DNA of 21,761 nucleotides from assembly GCA_963711725.1 (NCBI GenBank), contig CAVQFO010000048.1, forward strand, positions 1 through 21,761. The letters are read 5' to 3'. The DNA comes from CAVQFO01 sp963711725. GTDB lineage: Bacteria > Pseudomonadota > Gammaproteobacteria > Nitrococcales > Aquisalimonadaceae. This document shows positions 7,601 to 17,125 of the stretch, one piece after another. The notes beneath the pieces were generated by a model. The model had not been told where the DNA came from and searched no databases. It was given only the letters and a program-made list of their open reading frames with translations. Position numbers and translations under genes: made by a program. Each line of letters begins with the position of its first letter. Within the stretch, counting starts at the first letter, position 1.

Positions 7601-9925
7601 TCAGGCTCCTTTCATCGTTTGAACGCCGATCCAGGCCTGGCCAAGGCTGATCCCACCGTCGTTGGGCGGCGCCTGCCGAGCCTGGAACACATGCAGGCCC
7701 TTGTCTCTCAGCCGGCCGCGCAGGCCACTGGCCAGCACGCGGTTCAGAAAGCAGCCGCCGGCCAATACCACGCGCCGCGTGGCCGCCGTCTTGGCCGCTC
7801 GAAGAGCCCATTGGGCCAGCGCATCCACCAGGACGGCGTGAAACAGCGCCGCCCCGCGCGCGGGTTCATTCTCCCGCGCCAGCACATCCATCAACGCCAG
7901 CAGATCCAAGCCGTTGCCGTCGGTAATCCGATACAAGCCGGATCGCGCGGGTTCCGGCCCCCAGTGGGCCGCCAGAGCCTCCAACTCCATCGCCGCCTGG
8001 CCCTCGTAGCTGGCGCAATGGCGCACGCCCAGCAAGGCCGCCGCAGCGTCGAACAGCCGCCCGGCGCTGCTGGTGGGTGGCGTTTTCACATCGGAGCGCA
8101 GCATTTCCGCCACCGCCTGCGCCGGATGTTCGGCGAACCGGGAAACGATTTCGTCATTGCGCCCCAGGGCGTGCAGAACCGAGGCTCCCATACGCCAGGG
8201 TTCGCGCGCCGCCCGATCGCCGCCCGGCAGCGCAAGGGGCCGGAAATGCCCCAGCCGCTGAAAATCAATACCATCCAACAACAGCAATTCACCGCCCCAG
8301 GCCGTCCCGTCCGTACCCAGGCCGACGCCGTCCAGGGCCAAGCCCAGGATGGGTCCGCTGAGGCCGTGTTCGGCAGCCACCGCAGCCACATGAGCTTGGT
8401 GATGCTGCACACTGAGACACGGTATCCCCCGCTCCGCCGCGAAAATCTCGGCATAGCGACTGGCGTGAAAATCCGGGTGCAGATCGCGGACAACCGCCGC
8501 GGGCTTGTGCCCCAGCAAGTCCTGCAAGTGGTCCACCGCATCTTCGAACGCCACGCAGGCGGCGCGGTTGTCCAGATCGCCGTTGTGCTGGGAAAGCACC
8601 GCCCGATCGTCTCCGGTGAGGCATACGGTATTCTTCAAGCCGGCACCCACCGCCAGCACCGAAGGCCCGCCCGATGGCAGGCGCACGGATTCGGGCACAT
8701 AGCCCCGGGCGCGGCGCACGAACGCCGGTGCCCCGCTTTGCCAACGCACGACACTGTCATCGCAGCGGACCAGGATATCCCGGTCGTGCAACACAAAGGC
8801 GTCGGCAATATCGCCCAACTGTTGTACCGCCTCGTCGTTGCCGGCGATCAGGGGCTGCCCGCCGCGGTTCGCGCTGGTCGCCACCAGCACCGGCGCCGAA
8901 GGATTGTCGAGCCACTGGACGCCGGCCGGCCGCCCCGCAGCCTCGTGGAACAGCAGGTAGTGCAACGGGGCGTAGGGCAGCATGATTCCGATTTCGCGCA
9001 CGCCCGGCGCGACACCCACCAGCTGGCGGTCGCAACCCGACAGCTTTCTGAGCAACACGATGGGCCGTTCGGGCCCCGCCAGCAGACCCGCCTCGCTGGG
9101 ATTCGCCTCCGCCAGTGTCCGCGCCGCCGCCACGCCCGGAACCATGACGGCGAATGGCTTGGCCTCCCGCTGCTTGCGGGTGCGCAAACGCGCTACCGCA
9201 TCGGCGTTGGCGGCGTCGCACAGCAGATGAAAACCGCCTACGCCGCGCACGGCCAGTATGCGGCCGTCCTTTAGCAGGCCCCAGGCGGCGGCCACCACAT
9301 CGGCGCTGGGCACGCGCCGGCCGCCGGCGAACAAGGTCAGACGCGGTCCGCACACGGGGCAGGCGTTGGGCTGCGCATGGAACCGGCGGTTCAGCGGATC
9401 GTCATACTCGGCCTGGCAGTCCGGACAAAGCTGGAAGCCCGCCATGGAGGTATTGCGCCGATCGTAGGGGAGTTTTCCGGTAATCGTGTAGCGGGGCCCG
9501 CAATGGGTGCAGTTGATGAACGGATAGCGGAACCGGCGATCGGCGGGATCGAACAGCTCCGCCAGGCATTCCGGGCAAAGACCGGTATCCGGGGCAACGA
9601 CGCCGCGTTCGCCCTGTTCGACGCTGGGCAGAATGGTGAAGTCCCGCTCGTCCTTGCGGCAGTCGAGGGACCGGTGTTCCAGGCTGTCGACCCGAATCGG
9701 CCACGGCGCGACGGCAAGCCCATCCGCAAACCGGCCCAGAGCCGCGGCCGTGCCCTGGACTTCCAATTCCACCCCTTGCGGACGATTGCGGACCCACCCG
9801 CTGACCCCGCACTCCCGCGCCAGTCGATAGGCAAACGGACGGAAGCCTACACCCTGAACCCGGCCTCCCACCCGCAAGCCAAGCCGGGCCAGCCCGGACG
9901 GATTCTCGATCGCTGCGACCGGCAT
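7601..9925 (-). CDS. hypF: HypF, carbamoyltransferase of hydrogenase maturation
   Basis: HypF converts carbamoyl phosphate and ATP to carbamoyl-adenylate and loads the carbamoyl group onto HypE. The 774-residue protein has all expected domains. An acylphosphatase domain covers about 12-100 (GRVQGVGFRPFAYRLA). Paired zinc motifs follow at CPEC 117-120, CTHC 139-142, CPDC 167-170 and CPVC 189-192. A YrdC/Sua5-like domain spans about 205-400 (KQREAKPFAVMV, LVATSANRGGQPL). A Kae1-like domain with VQHHQAHVAAVAAEHG (His508, His512) completes the protein. I chose the ATG at 9925 because it lies two bases after the hypB stop and gives the usual N-terminus; the longer frame upstream overlaps hypB. Length and motifs show no sign of damage. 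Confidence 0.97.
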   Translation of the reverse strand: MPVAAIENPSGLARLGLRVGGRVQGVGFRPFAYRLARECGVSGWVRNRPQGVELEVQGTAAALGRFADGLAVAPWPIRVDSLEHRSLDCRKDERDFTILPSVEQGERGVVAPDTGLCPECLAELFDPADRRFRYPFINCTHCGPRYTITGKLPYDRRNTSMAGFQLCPDCQAEYDDPLNRRFHAQPNACPVCGPRLTLFAGGRRVPSADVVAAAWGLLKDGRILAVRGVGGFHLLCDAANADAVARLRTRKQREAKPFAVMVPGVAAARTLAEANPSEAGLLAGPERPIVLLRKLSGCDRQLVGVAPGVREIGIMLPYAPLHYLLFHEAAGRPAGVQWLDNPSAPVLVATSANRGGQPLIAGNDEAVQQLGDIADAFVLHDRDILVRCDDSVVRWQSGAPAFVRRARGYVPESVRLPSGGPSVLAVGAGLKNTVCLTGDDRAVLSQHNGDLDNRAACVAFEDAVDHLQDLLGHKPAAVVRDLHPDFHASRYAEIFAAERGIPCLSVQHHQAHVAAVAAEHGLSGPILGLALDGVGLGTDGTAWGGELLLLDGIDFQRLGHFRPLALPGGDRAAREPWRMGASVLHALGRNDEIVSRFAEHPAQAVAEMLRSDVKTPPTSSAGRLFDAAAALLGVRHCASYEGQAAMELEALAAHWGPEPARSGLYRITDGNGLDLLALMDVLARENEPARGAALFHAVLVDALAQWALRAAKTAATRRVVLAGGCFLNRVLASGLRGRLRDKGLHVFQARQAPPNDGGISLGQAWIGVQTMKGA

Positions 9926-9927
9926 GC

Positions 9928-10703
<776 letters not shown>

Positions 10704-10704
<1 letters not shown>

Positions 10705-11045
10705 CACTCCACCTCCAGGTTTCTTATCTTCATCTCCGTCCCACCCGTCAGCCGCAGACCGTAGCCGCCGCAAAGGGGACAGGACGACAATCGGTCGGGG
10801 ATATTCACCTCGCGCCGACAGTGTTCACACCAGGCCGAACCGGCTCGCCGGTCAATCGCCAGGTGCGCCCCATCCGCCACGGAATCGCGCGCAGCCACCT
10901 TGAAGCCAAACCGCAGGGCCTCGATCTCCACGCCGGCCAACACGCCGATCTCCAACTCCACCCGCAGAACACGAGTAAATCCCCGCTCCCGGGCCGCGCG
11001 CTCGATGGCGCGAACGATATCCTGGCATAGAGAAAGTTCGTGCAT
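10704..11045 (-). CDS. hypA: HypA, nickel metallochaperone
   Basis: HypA is the nickel chaperone that works with HypB. The 113-residue protein starts MHELSLC, where His2 is the nickel ligand. It has the structural zinc site as two CxxC pairs (Cys73/Cys76 in CEHC and Cys89/Cys92 in CPLC). I chose the start at 11045 because MHEL is invariant in the family; the frame continues upstream into the spacer without similarity. It lies 40 bp after the stop of the sensor kinase gene, with only a weak ribosome-binding site and no obvious promoter. The hyp genes may therefore be read from the kinase transcript. Confidence 0.96.
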
Positions 11046-11085
11046 TTTGATCGGGATCAGCCCGTCGGCACTCGCCGCACGGCCC

Positions 11086-14000
11086 TCAGGCGCCGTGCTC
11101 CTCCGCAATAGAGCGTGCGATGGGCAGCGATACTCCGACGGTCAGCCCGCACGGCATGTTGGGCTCGGCCCACATGCGCCCGCCATGGGATTCGACAATG
11201 GACTGGCTGATGGACAATCCCATACCCATTCCCGACTCCTTGGTGGTGAAGAATGCCTTGAAGATTTTCGGCAGGTCTTCAGCCGAGATCCCGGCCCCCA
11301 TGTCGCTGACGGAAAACTGGATATGCCGGCTATCGGTTCTCTTGGTGCTCACGTGCAGCTCGCGGGACGGGTGGCTGTCGTTCAACATGGCTTCGATCCC
11401 GTTGACGATGAGGTTGATCGCCACCTGTTCCAGCTGGGTCCGATGTCCCATGATGTCCGGCAAGTCCTCGTCGTAGTTCTTGACGACCACGACGTCCGCG
11501 GTCCGCGCCTTGGCCTCCGTGAGAAGCAACGCCTTGTCCATCAGGTCGTTCATGTTGAACCGCTCATCGCGCGGTTCTTCCCGGCGCAGGAATTCCCGCA
11601 AGCTCTGGATCACGTCGCTGGCCCGGGTCGCCTGATTGCGGATCTGCTCCAGGGCCTTGATCATTTCGTTCCGATCGCCGCCCTCTCTCTGCAGCATCTG
11701 GCTGATACCGGCGGCGTAGTTGACCACGGCGGCCAGGGGTTGGTTGAGCTCATGGGCGATGCTGCTGGCCATTTCCCCCATGCTCGCGACCCGGCTGATG
11801 TGGGCGAGTTCTTCTTCTTGCTCCAGGGCACTGGTCTGGGCCCGGATCCGTTCCACCAGTTGCGCCAACTGGGTTCGGATCTGCACCACCACGTCCAGGA
11901 TCTCCGGCTGCGGAGAGACCGGCTCGGGGGTCATGAATTCCAATACCGCCACCGCTTCGTCGCGCCAGAGAACGGGAACCGCAATGGCGCTGCGAACGCC
12001 GGCGGCGGCGAGCTCCGGCTCGAGCTCGGCCAGCTCCTCCGGGTGGTCCGCGCTGAACCATTCCGGTTTCCCGGATCGCAGCGCCGCCGCCACCGGGCCG
12101 ACATTTCGGCGCGGATTCCGGATTAACCGCGGGCCGGTTTCGATCCGGCTTTCCAACGAGGGATCGATCCACCATTGAACACTCCAGTTCTCGCCGCGGG
12201 CCGACCGGCCTTTCGCGGCCTGGCTTGCAACGAAGCTTCGAGCCAAAGGCCATCCCAGGTAGGTCTTGAAGTGTTCGGCAACCTGCCGCACGCCCTCACC
12301 GATCCGCTGCGCATAGTTGACGGCCAAGGCAGTGTCGCGCAGCAACTGAACGGCTCCGGTACGCTCCTCCACGCGCTGTTCCAGTGTCGAGTTCAGATAC
12401 GACAATTCATCCTCGTAGCGGCGCCGGTCGATGGCCGCCGACAGGATATGCGCCACCGCGTGGATGAAGTTGTTCTCCTCACGGCTAAAGGTCAGTTCGC
12501 GGCTGGTATAGGCCACCAGGACGCCGAAGGGCTCGCCCCGGCAGTGCACTCCCACCGCCAGCCCGCTACGGATTTTTCCATCGGAGAACCAGGAGGCGGC
12601 GTTGGCGTCCTTGACCATATCCGGTTCGTCCAACGCCAGCGGCGCGCGGCTGGCCAGAGCCCGGGCCCAGTGCGGCGCCGGCCAGGTCTCGTCGAGCGGA
12701 ATAACGCCGCCGAAATCGGAGCAGCCGACGTTGGCTCGAACGGTAACGCAATGGGTCTGGGTGTCGTAGGCGAGCAGCGCGGTGCATTCCACGCTGAGTA
12801 TGCCGGCCACCGTGCTTACGGCCTCGGAGAAAATCCCTTGAAGATCCAGCGTGGACAAGGCGCGCTGCCCCAGCCGCGCAACTGCGGCCTGCTGCCTTGC
12901 CTGCTGGCGGACCTCATCCTCGGCGGTTTTGAGCGCTGTAACCTGGTTAAAGGTGACCACCACGCCGTCGATCTTGTTGTCCTGGGTTCGGTACGGCAGG
13001 ATACGCCGGGTGAACCACTGCCCACCCTCAGCCTGGACCTCTCGCTCGCAAGGAGTGAGCCGGTCGAGCACAAGCTCCGCATCGTCAAGCAGGGCCTGGC
13101 CGTCAAAGCGCATGGAGATGTCGCTGAGGGGCCGGCCAATATCGCTGGCAATCACGTTGAACAACTGCCGGCAGGCAGGTGTGAAGCGCTTGATGCGGAA
13201 GCTCCGATCAAGAAACAGCGTCGCGACATCGGTGCTGTTGAGCAGATTGAACAGATCGTCGTTGGTTCGTTCCAGCTCGTCCACATTGCCCTGAAGCTGG
13301 CGGTTCATAGCGCTCAATTCCTCATTGAGCGACTGCAGCTCTTCCTTGGACGTCTCCAGCTCTTCATTGGCCGACTGAAGCTCCCCGTTCATGGAGGTCA
13401 CTTCCTCGTTGGCGGCCTTCAGCTCCTCGTTGGACGTTTCCAGTTCCTCGATGGTGCTCTGCAGGTCCTCCTTGGTCGCCTTCAGGGCGAATTCCAATTC
13501 CCGAACCAGGTTTTCGTCGGAGGCATGCGGCTCCGACTCGCCGTCTTCCGGGATATAGGTCTCGCCCTGCTGCCGAGCGAAGGTAATCAACAACAGGCCG
13601 GCGAGTGCCTTGGGGGCGCGCAGGGGCCGGATATCGATCTGGGTGGGACAGCGCTCGCCATCGATCAATACCCGGGCATTCACCGTAATGCGCATATCCT
13701 CCCGCAAGGCCCGGTGCAGGCCGGCCCGAAGCTTGGTGGCCAGACCATCGCGGGCCATGCTGACGAGATCGAGAGTCGGTTCGCCGACCGGGATTTCCAG
13801 GAACTGGCTCGTGGGCCCGCTGAAGTAAAGGATTTTCTGCGCGCTATCAACCAACACGGCCGCCGGCGCATATTCCTGCAGGAGCATCGGCTGGACCAAG
13901 GCGCCCAGTGAATCGCGCCGAGGTTCCCGCTCCCGATAGCCGTGGCTGTAATGAGACTCCGCGCCGGATTCCTCTCCGCGGGAGTGCCGCAGGCCGGGCG

Positions 14001-15540
14001 ACGACTCGCCGCGGCGCAGGCGCTTGGGGCCGATCCGCCGGTAGATTCGCCACTCTTTGGACACCACGGAGAACAGATCCCGGGAAGGCCCCACGGTCTC
14101 CGAATTGCCCAAAAACAGATACCCCCCTTCAATCAATCCGAAATGGAAGGTGGACAAAAGGTTTCTCTGGGCCTCGGGCCGGAGGTAAATCATCAGATTA
14201 CGGCAGGAAATCAGGTCGAGCTTGGAGAACGGCGGGTCCGTCAGAGCATTCTGCGGGGCGAACACCACGGCCTCGCGGAGTTCCTTGGAGACCCGGCAAT
14301 TCTGGCCGTCCTCGATGAAGAAACGCCGCAGGCGTTCCGCCCCCACATCGGCTGTTGATTTGTCGTCATACACGCCCGCCCGGGCGATTTCGAGGGCCTG
14401 CTCATCGACGTCCGTGCCGAAGACGGTGACTTCGTAACGCTTTCCCGTACGCTCCACCTGTTCCAGCAAGAGCATCGCCACGGAATACGCTTCTTCACCG
14501 GTGGCGCACGCCGGAACCCAAGCCCGGATCTGATCGCCCGGCTGTTTCCCGGACACCAACGCTGGGAGGACTTCGTTTTCAAGGTACCGGAAGGCCGCTG
14601 GCTCCCGAAAAAAACTCGTAACGCTGATCAGCAGGTCCCTGAACAACTGGTTCGCTTCATTGCTGTCGGCCCGCAACACTTCCAGGTATTCCGCCGGCGC
14701 GCGTAGCCCATGCCTGCTCATCCGCCGGCGAACCCGCCGCATCAGGGTGCCGTCCTTGTAAGCCTGAAAATCGTATCCGCAACGGCTTCTCACGAAACGC
14801 AGCATGGATGCAAGTGCGGCGGCGTCCTGGCCTCCCAGATCCGCCGCGTCACCATCGTCGTCGGAAAATCCGAGGGCATCGCGGATATCGGTCACCAGGA
14901 CGGTGGGTAATTCTTCCAGCGGTGTGACGTGGGTAGCCAGTCCCGCATCGATGATCTGCCGCGGCATCCCACTGAATTTCGCGGTGGTGGGTTCTTCAAC
15001 AATGACGAACCCTCCCCTCTCCTTGATCAAGCGCGCACCTTGTTCGGCGTCATAGCCGGCGCCGCTGAGCACGATGGCCACCGCACGGCTTTGCTGGTGC
15101 TCGGCGAGAGAACTGAAAAAGAGATCGATGGGGTTGCGACGTGCGTCGCCCTGGTCTCGTTCGAAAAGGCGCAAACATCCGTCTCGAACCTCGGGATAGC
15201 GATCGGCGGGCACGGTGTAGAGATAGCCGCCACGCGGTGCCACACCGTCTTCGGCCTCCTCCACGGCGAACGACGTAACCTCGTTCAGAACGGCGCTCAT
15301 CGCGCTGTCGTGCTCCGGATCCAGGTGCCGAACCAGAACAAATGCCACATTTTCGATGCGGGGCAACAGCGCAAACAGTTTCTGGCAGGCTTCAACCCCT
15401 CCCGCCGAACAGCCGATCCCTACGATCAGGGGCCGGCTCGCGTCTCCGGGCAAGGCATCAACCCCGCCACCCGTTTCATTGTCGCGGCCCGCGGAAGCAC
15501 CTTCTACATGTCGCGCCTCTTGACGCTCTTCGCTCGGCAT
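11086..15540 (-). CDS. CheB-CheR-PAS-GAF hybrid sensor histidine kinase
   Basis: This 1484-residue signalling protein fuses several domains. A CheB methylesterase domain spans about 37-220, with catalytic-type Ser45 in GCSAGG, His72 in VRHLDPEH and Asp164 in LSGAGYDAEQ. A CheR methyltransferase domain spans about 243-502 (VPACATGEEAYS, FGTDVDEQALEIAR, ISCRNLMIYL). A PAS-like region covers about 553-655, and a long heptad coiled coil about 677-765 (repeated EELxxxNEEL). A second PAS domain lies at about 765-875 and a GAF domain at about 890-1040, followed by a second coiled-coil/GAF-like stretch (1041-1235). The kinase has His1263 in SSIAHELNQPLAAV, an N-box at 1376-1385 and a G2 box GMGMGLSISQS. 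No membrane segment is seen, so it is cytosolic. It has no receiver domain of its own; the FixJ-type regulator upstream is the likely partner. The signal is unknown. Confidence 0.92.
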   Translation of the reverse strand: MPSEERQEARHVEGASAGRDNETGGGVDALPGDASRPLIVGIGCSAGGVEACQKLFALLPRIENVAFVLVRHLDPEHDSAMSAVLNEVTSFAVEEAEDGVAPRGGYLYTVPADRYPEVRDGCLRLFERDQGDARRNPIDLFFSSLAEHQQSRAVAIVLSGAGYDAEQGARLIKERGGFVIVEEPTTAKFSGMPRQIIDAGLATHVTPLEELPTVLVTDIRDALGFSDDDGDAADLGGQDAAALASMLRFVRSRCGYDFQAYKDGTLMRRVRRRMSRHGLRAPAEYLEVLRADSNEANQLFRDLLISVTSFFREPAAFRYLENEVLPALVSGKQPGDQIRAWVPACATGEEAYSVAMLLLEQVERTGKRYEVTVFGTDVDEQALEIARAGVYDDKSTADVGAERLRRFFIEDGQNCRVSKELREAVVFAPQNALTDPPFSKLDLISCRNLMIYLRPEAQRNLLSTFHFGLIEGGYLFLGNSETVGPSRDLFSVVSKEWRIYRRIGPKRLRRGESSPGLRHSRGEESGAESHYSHGYREREPRRDSLGALVQPMLLQEYAPAAVLVDSAQKILYFSGPTSQFLEIPVGEPTLDLVSMARDGLATKLRAGLHRALREDMRITVNARVLIDGERCPTQIDIRPLRAPKALAGLLLITFARQQGETYIPEDGESEPHASDENLVRELEFALKATKEDLQSTIEELETSNEELKAANEEVTSMNGELQSANEELETSKEELQSLNEELSAMNRQLQGNVDELERTNDDLFNLLNSTDVATLFLDRSFRIKRFTPACRQLFNVIASDIGRPLSDISMRFDGQALLDDAELVLDRLTPCEREVQAEGGQWFTRRILPYRTQDNKIDGVVVTFNQVTALKTAEDEVRQQARQQAAVARLGQRALSTLDLQGIFSEAVSTVAGILSVECTALLAYDTQTHCVTVRANVGCSDFGGVIPLDETWPAPHWARALASRAPLALDEPDMVKDANAASWFSDGKIRSGLAVGVHCRGEPFGVLVAYTSRELTFSREENNFIHAVAHILSAAIDRRRYEDELSYLNSTLEQRVEERTGAVQLLRDTALAVNYAQRIGEGVRQVAEHFKTYLGWPLARSFVASQAAKGRSARGENWSVQWWIDPSLESRIETGPRLIRNPRRNVGPVAAALRSGKPEWFSADHPEELAELEPELAAAGVRSAIAVPVLWRDEAVAVLEFMTPEPVSPQPEILDVVVQIRTQLAQLVERIRAQTSALEQEEELAHISRVASMGEMASSIAHELNQPLAAVVNYAAGISQMLQREGGDRNEMIKALEQIRNQATRASDVIQSLREFLRREEPRDERFNMNDLMDKALLLTEAKARTADVVVVKNYDEDLPDIMGHRTQLEQVAINLIVNGIEAMLNDSHPSRELHVSTKRTDSRHIQFSVSDMGAGISAEDLPKIFKAFFTTKESGMGMGLSISQSIVESHGGRMWAEPNMPCGLTVGVSLPIARSIAEEHGA

Positions 15541-15621
15541 ACCAGTCCGTTCTCCGGCTCGTCGGACTCGGCCAGCGCCCGCAGCGGGAACACCGTCGGC
15601 GTCGCTCGCACTGGCCCGATT

Positions 15622-15650
15622 CTGATAGAGGCTACACAGTATAGCTCCAA
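15622..15650 (-). promoter_or_regulatory. Possible sigma70-type promoter for the sensor kinase
   Basis: On the minus strand TTGGAG (15650-15645) and TATCAG (15627-15622) are spaced by 17 bases, about 80 bp before the kinase ATG. The match to consensus is moderate and GC-rich DNA gives chance hits, so this is only a candidate. The 219-bp gap between regulator and kinase holds no other gene. Confidence 0.3.
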
Positions 15651-15731
15651 CGGCTCCAGGAACGGTTCCGCGACGGCTGTGCGCTCCGCAGCGCAGCGCA
15701 CATCAGACCGTACTGAAGAAGGTGGACGAGG

Positions 15732-15759
15732 AGCGCCGAACCCCGGCCGAGGGGGCGCT
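15732..15759 (-). terminator. Weak hairpin directly after the response regulator gene
   Basis: The arms AGCGCC and GGCGCT, with an inner CCCC/GGGG pairing, form a GC-rich hairpin immediately after the regulator stop codon. The following bases are pyrimidine-rich but lack a clear T-run. It may only attenuate read-through into the kinase gene. Confidence 0.35.
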
Positions 15760-16392
15760 TCAGCTGTGATTCATGCGGTCTTTCAGCTCATCGATCATCA
15801 GGCACATCGCCACCAGATCCGGCACGGAATCCGCATGCATCTTCTTCATGAGATTGGAGCGATGCAACTCCACGGTTTTCGGGCTGATGGCCAGATCCTC
15901 GGCGACTTCGCGATTGACCATACCGGTGATCACACGAGTAAGCACTTGGCGCTCACGGGGCGTAAGCACCGCGTAACGGGCCTTGACGGTTTCCAGCTCA
16001 CGCCGCTTCCGCCGCGCCTCGATATCCTTCTCAAGCGCGACACGCACGCGCTCCAGGAGGAAGCGCTCTGAGAACGGCTTGGTCAGGAATTCCACAGCGC
16101 CGGCCTGCATGGCACGGACCGCGGTGGGCACGTCGCCGTGGCCGGAGATGAAGATAATGGGTATCTCGTGCCCGCGCTCGACCAAGCGTTCCTGGAGCTC
16201 CAGGCCGTTCATGCCGGCCATGCGAAGATCGAGCAGCAAACATCCGGGGTGGCTGGGTTCCCAGCGGGCGAGAAAGTCGTCCGCGCTGGCAAAGGTTTCC
16301 GCCTTGAGATTCACCGAAGACAGCAGCCAACTCAGTGAATCGCGCATGGCTGGGTCATCATCGACCACGTAAACCGTGGAACTGGTGTACAT
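15760..16392 (-). CDS. FixJ/NarL-type response regulator
   Basis: This 210-residue transcription regulator has an N-terminal receiver domain with the acidic pair DDD (11-13), phospho-acceptor Asp55 in LLLDLRMAGMNG, and Lys105 in FLTKPF. Its LuxR-type helix-turn-helix lies at about 143-200 (LTPRERQVLTRVITGMVNREVAEDLAISPKTVELHRSNL in segments). The KPFSERFLLERV and VMxxMxNREVAEDL-like features place it in the FixJ/StyR group. The ATG at 16392 follows AAGGAA at good spacing; upstream in-frame codons run into the terminator region and are unlikely to be used. It is probably phosphorylated by the adjacent hybrid kinase. Its targets are unknown. The hyp operon and the small gene upstream are candidates from context. 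Confidence 0.93.
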   Translation of the reverse strand: MYTSSTVYVVDDDPAMRDSLSWLLSSVNLKAETFASADDFLARWEPSHPGCLLLDLRMAGMNGLELQERLVERGHEIPIIFISGHGDVPTAVRAMQAGAVEFLTKPFSERFLLERVRVALEKDIEARRKRRELETVKARYAVLTPRERQVLTRVITGMVNREVAEDLAISPKTVELHRSNLMKKMHADSVPDLVAMCLMIDELKDRMNHS

Positions 16393-16458
16393 GTGTGGTT
16401 CCTTGTCCCTATTCAAACGTCCGTGCGACATCTGCCGCAGGCCCTCGGGCCCATGATG

Positions 16459-16502
16459 AAAAACACGACCGGCGGCCCGCCGGAAGACTCCGCCGGGCCG
16501 CC
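16459..16502 (-). terminator. Intrinsic terminator after the small helical-protein gene
   Basis: The inverted repeat 16471-16502 (GGCGGCCCG...CGGGCCGCC, extended by CGGA/TCCG around the loop AGAC, one C-C mismatch) is followed on the minus strand by GTTTTT (16464-16459). It lies about 85 bp after the stop of the gene at 16587 and upstream of the response regulator, so the two are probably separate transcripts. Confidence 0.7.
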
Positions 16503-16586
16503 AATCGTCTACAAGAGGCCCGCTCAATCCGAGCTCGGGCCGTAGTTCCCCGTAAGAACAAAACAGTTGGTATTCGACCGGACTCC

Positions 16587-16904
16587 CTAGTGCGAAAACG
16601 CCCGCGAGAGTTCGGAGAAGGACTCGGTCTCCACCAGGTACTTGGAAAGACAGAGCACGATTTCCTCCTCCGCGCGACGAGCGGACTCGTCATCGCCGGC
16701 GGCCTCCAAACGTCCGGCGGCGGCCTCGACGGCGCGCGCCGTCTCAAGCCGGTATCGCTCTCGGGCCGGGTTGTGCGGCTCGGATTCGAGAACGGACCCC
16801 GCTCCGCCCTGATCATGCATCTGCTGAAGAATTTCTCCCAGCTCGTGAACGACTTCCCTGTTAACACCCAAAGTATGGTTTGTTTGGGTTTTTCGCGCTT
16901 CCAT
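16587..16904 (-). CDS. Small helical protein of unknown function
   Basis: This 105-residue protein is not recognised. It is charged and probably all-helical: VVHELGEILQQMHDQ near residues 18-32, then ARERYRLETARAVEAAAGRL and ESARRAEEEIVLCLSKYL in the second half. It has no signal peptide or membrane segment and one cysteine. The gene call rests on a very good ribosome-binding site (AGGAGG six bases before the ATG), a candidate promoter upstream and a strong intrinsic terminator downstream. It sits next to the FixJ-type regulator on the same strand and could be its target or an accessory protein; that is inference. Confidence 0.72.
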   Translation of the reverse strand: MEARKTQTNHTLGVNREVVHELGEILQQMHDQGGAGSVLESEPHNPARERYRLETARAVEAAAGRLEAAGDDESARRAEEEIVLCLSKYLVETESFSELSRAFSH

Positions 16905-17015
16905 TGGCCCCTCCTCGTCTTTGCCATCATGGAACGAGGGACAGGAATTCCCTTTTCAGCAACGATCGGGGCTCCGCCTCCGATCTTTAGGGATCCTTTC
17001 TCTGCCCTTTCCGGA

Positions 17016-17065
17016 CCTTCGCTATATACAAGCGGCTTGGCAGCCGCGTCGTAGGACTTCCTACG
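17016..17065 (-). promoter_or_regulatory. Candidate activator palindrome and -10 box for the small gene
   Basis: A perfect palindrome CGTAGGACTTCCTACG (17050-17065; 7-bp arms, two central bases) lies on the minus strand upstream of TGTATATAGC (17030-17021). TATATA at 17028-17023 would serve as the -10 element. The palindrome centre would then be near -41 of a start at about 17016, a usual place for an activator replacing a weak -35. The FixJ-type regulator in this window is a candidate binder. A further GATCGG...CCGATC hairpin lies in the leader at 16964-16985. Confidence 0.4.
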
Positions 17066-17125
17066 CTATGGGGTTCCGCGAAGATTTGCCACCAGGGAGG
17101 CCCTGCGGATGCCAGAGGGTAATCC

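Noticed and set aside
7370..9274. A 634-codon plus-strand open frame
   Set aside because: It is antisense to hypF and hypC, which are complete and have all motifs.
12175..13911. A 578-codon plus-strand open frame
   Set aside because: It is antisense to the hybrid histidine kinase. Its repetitive composition mirrors the kinase coiled coil.
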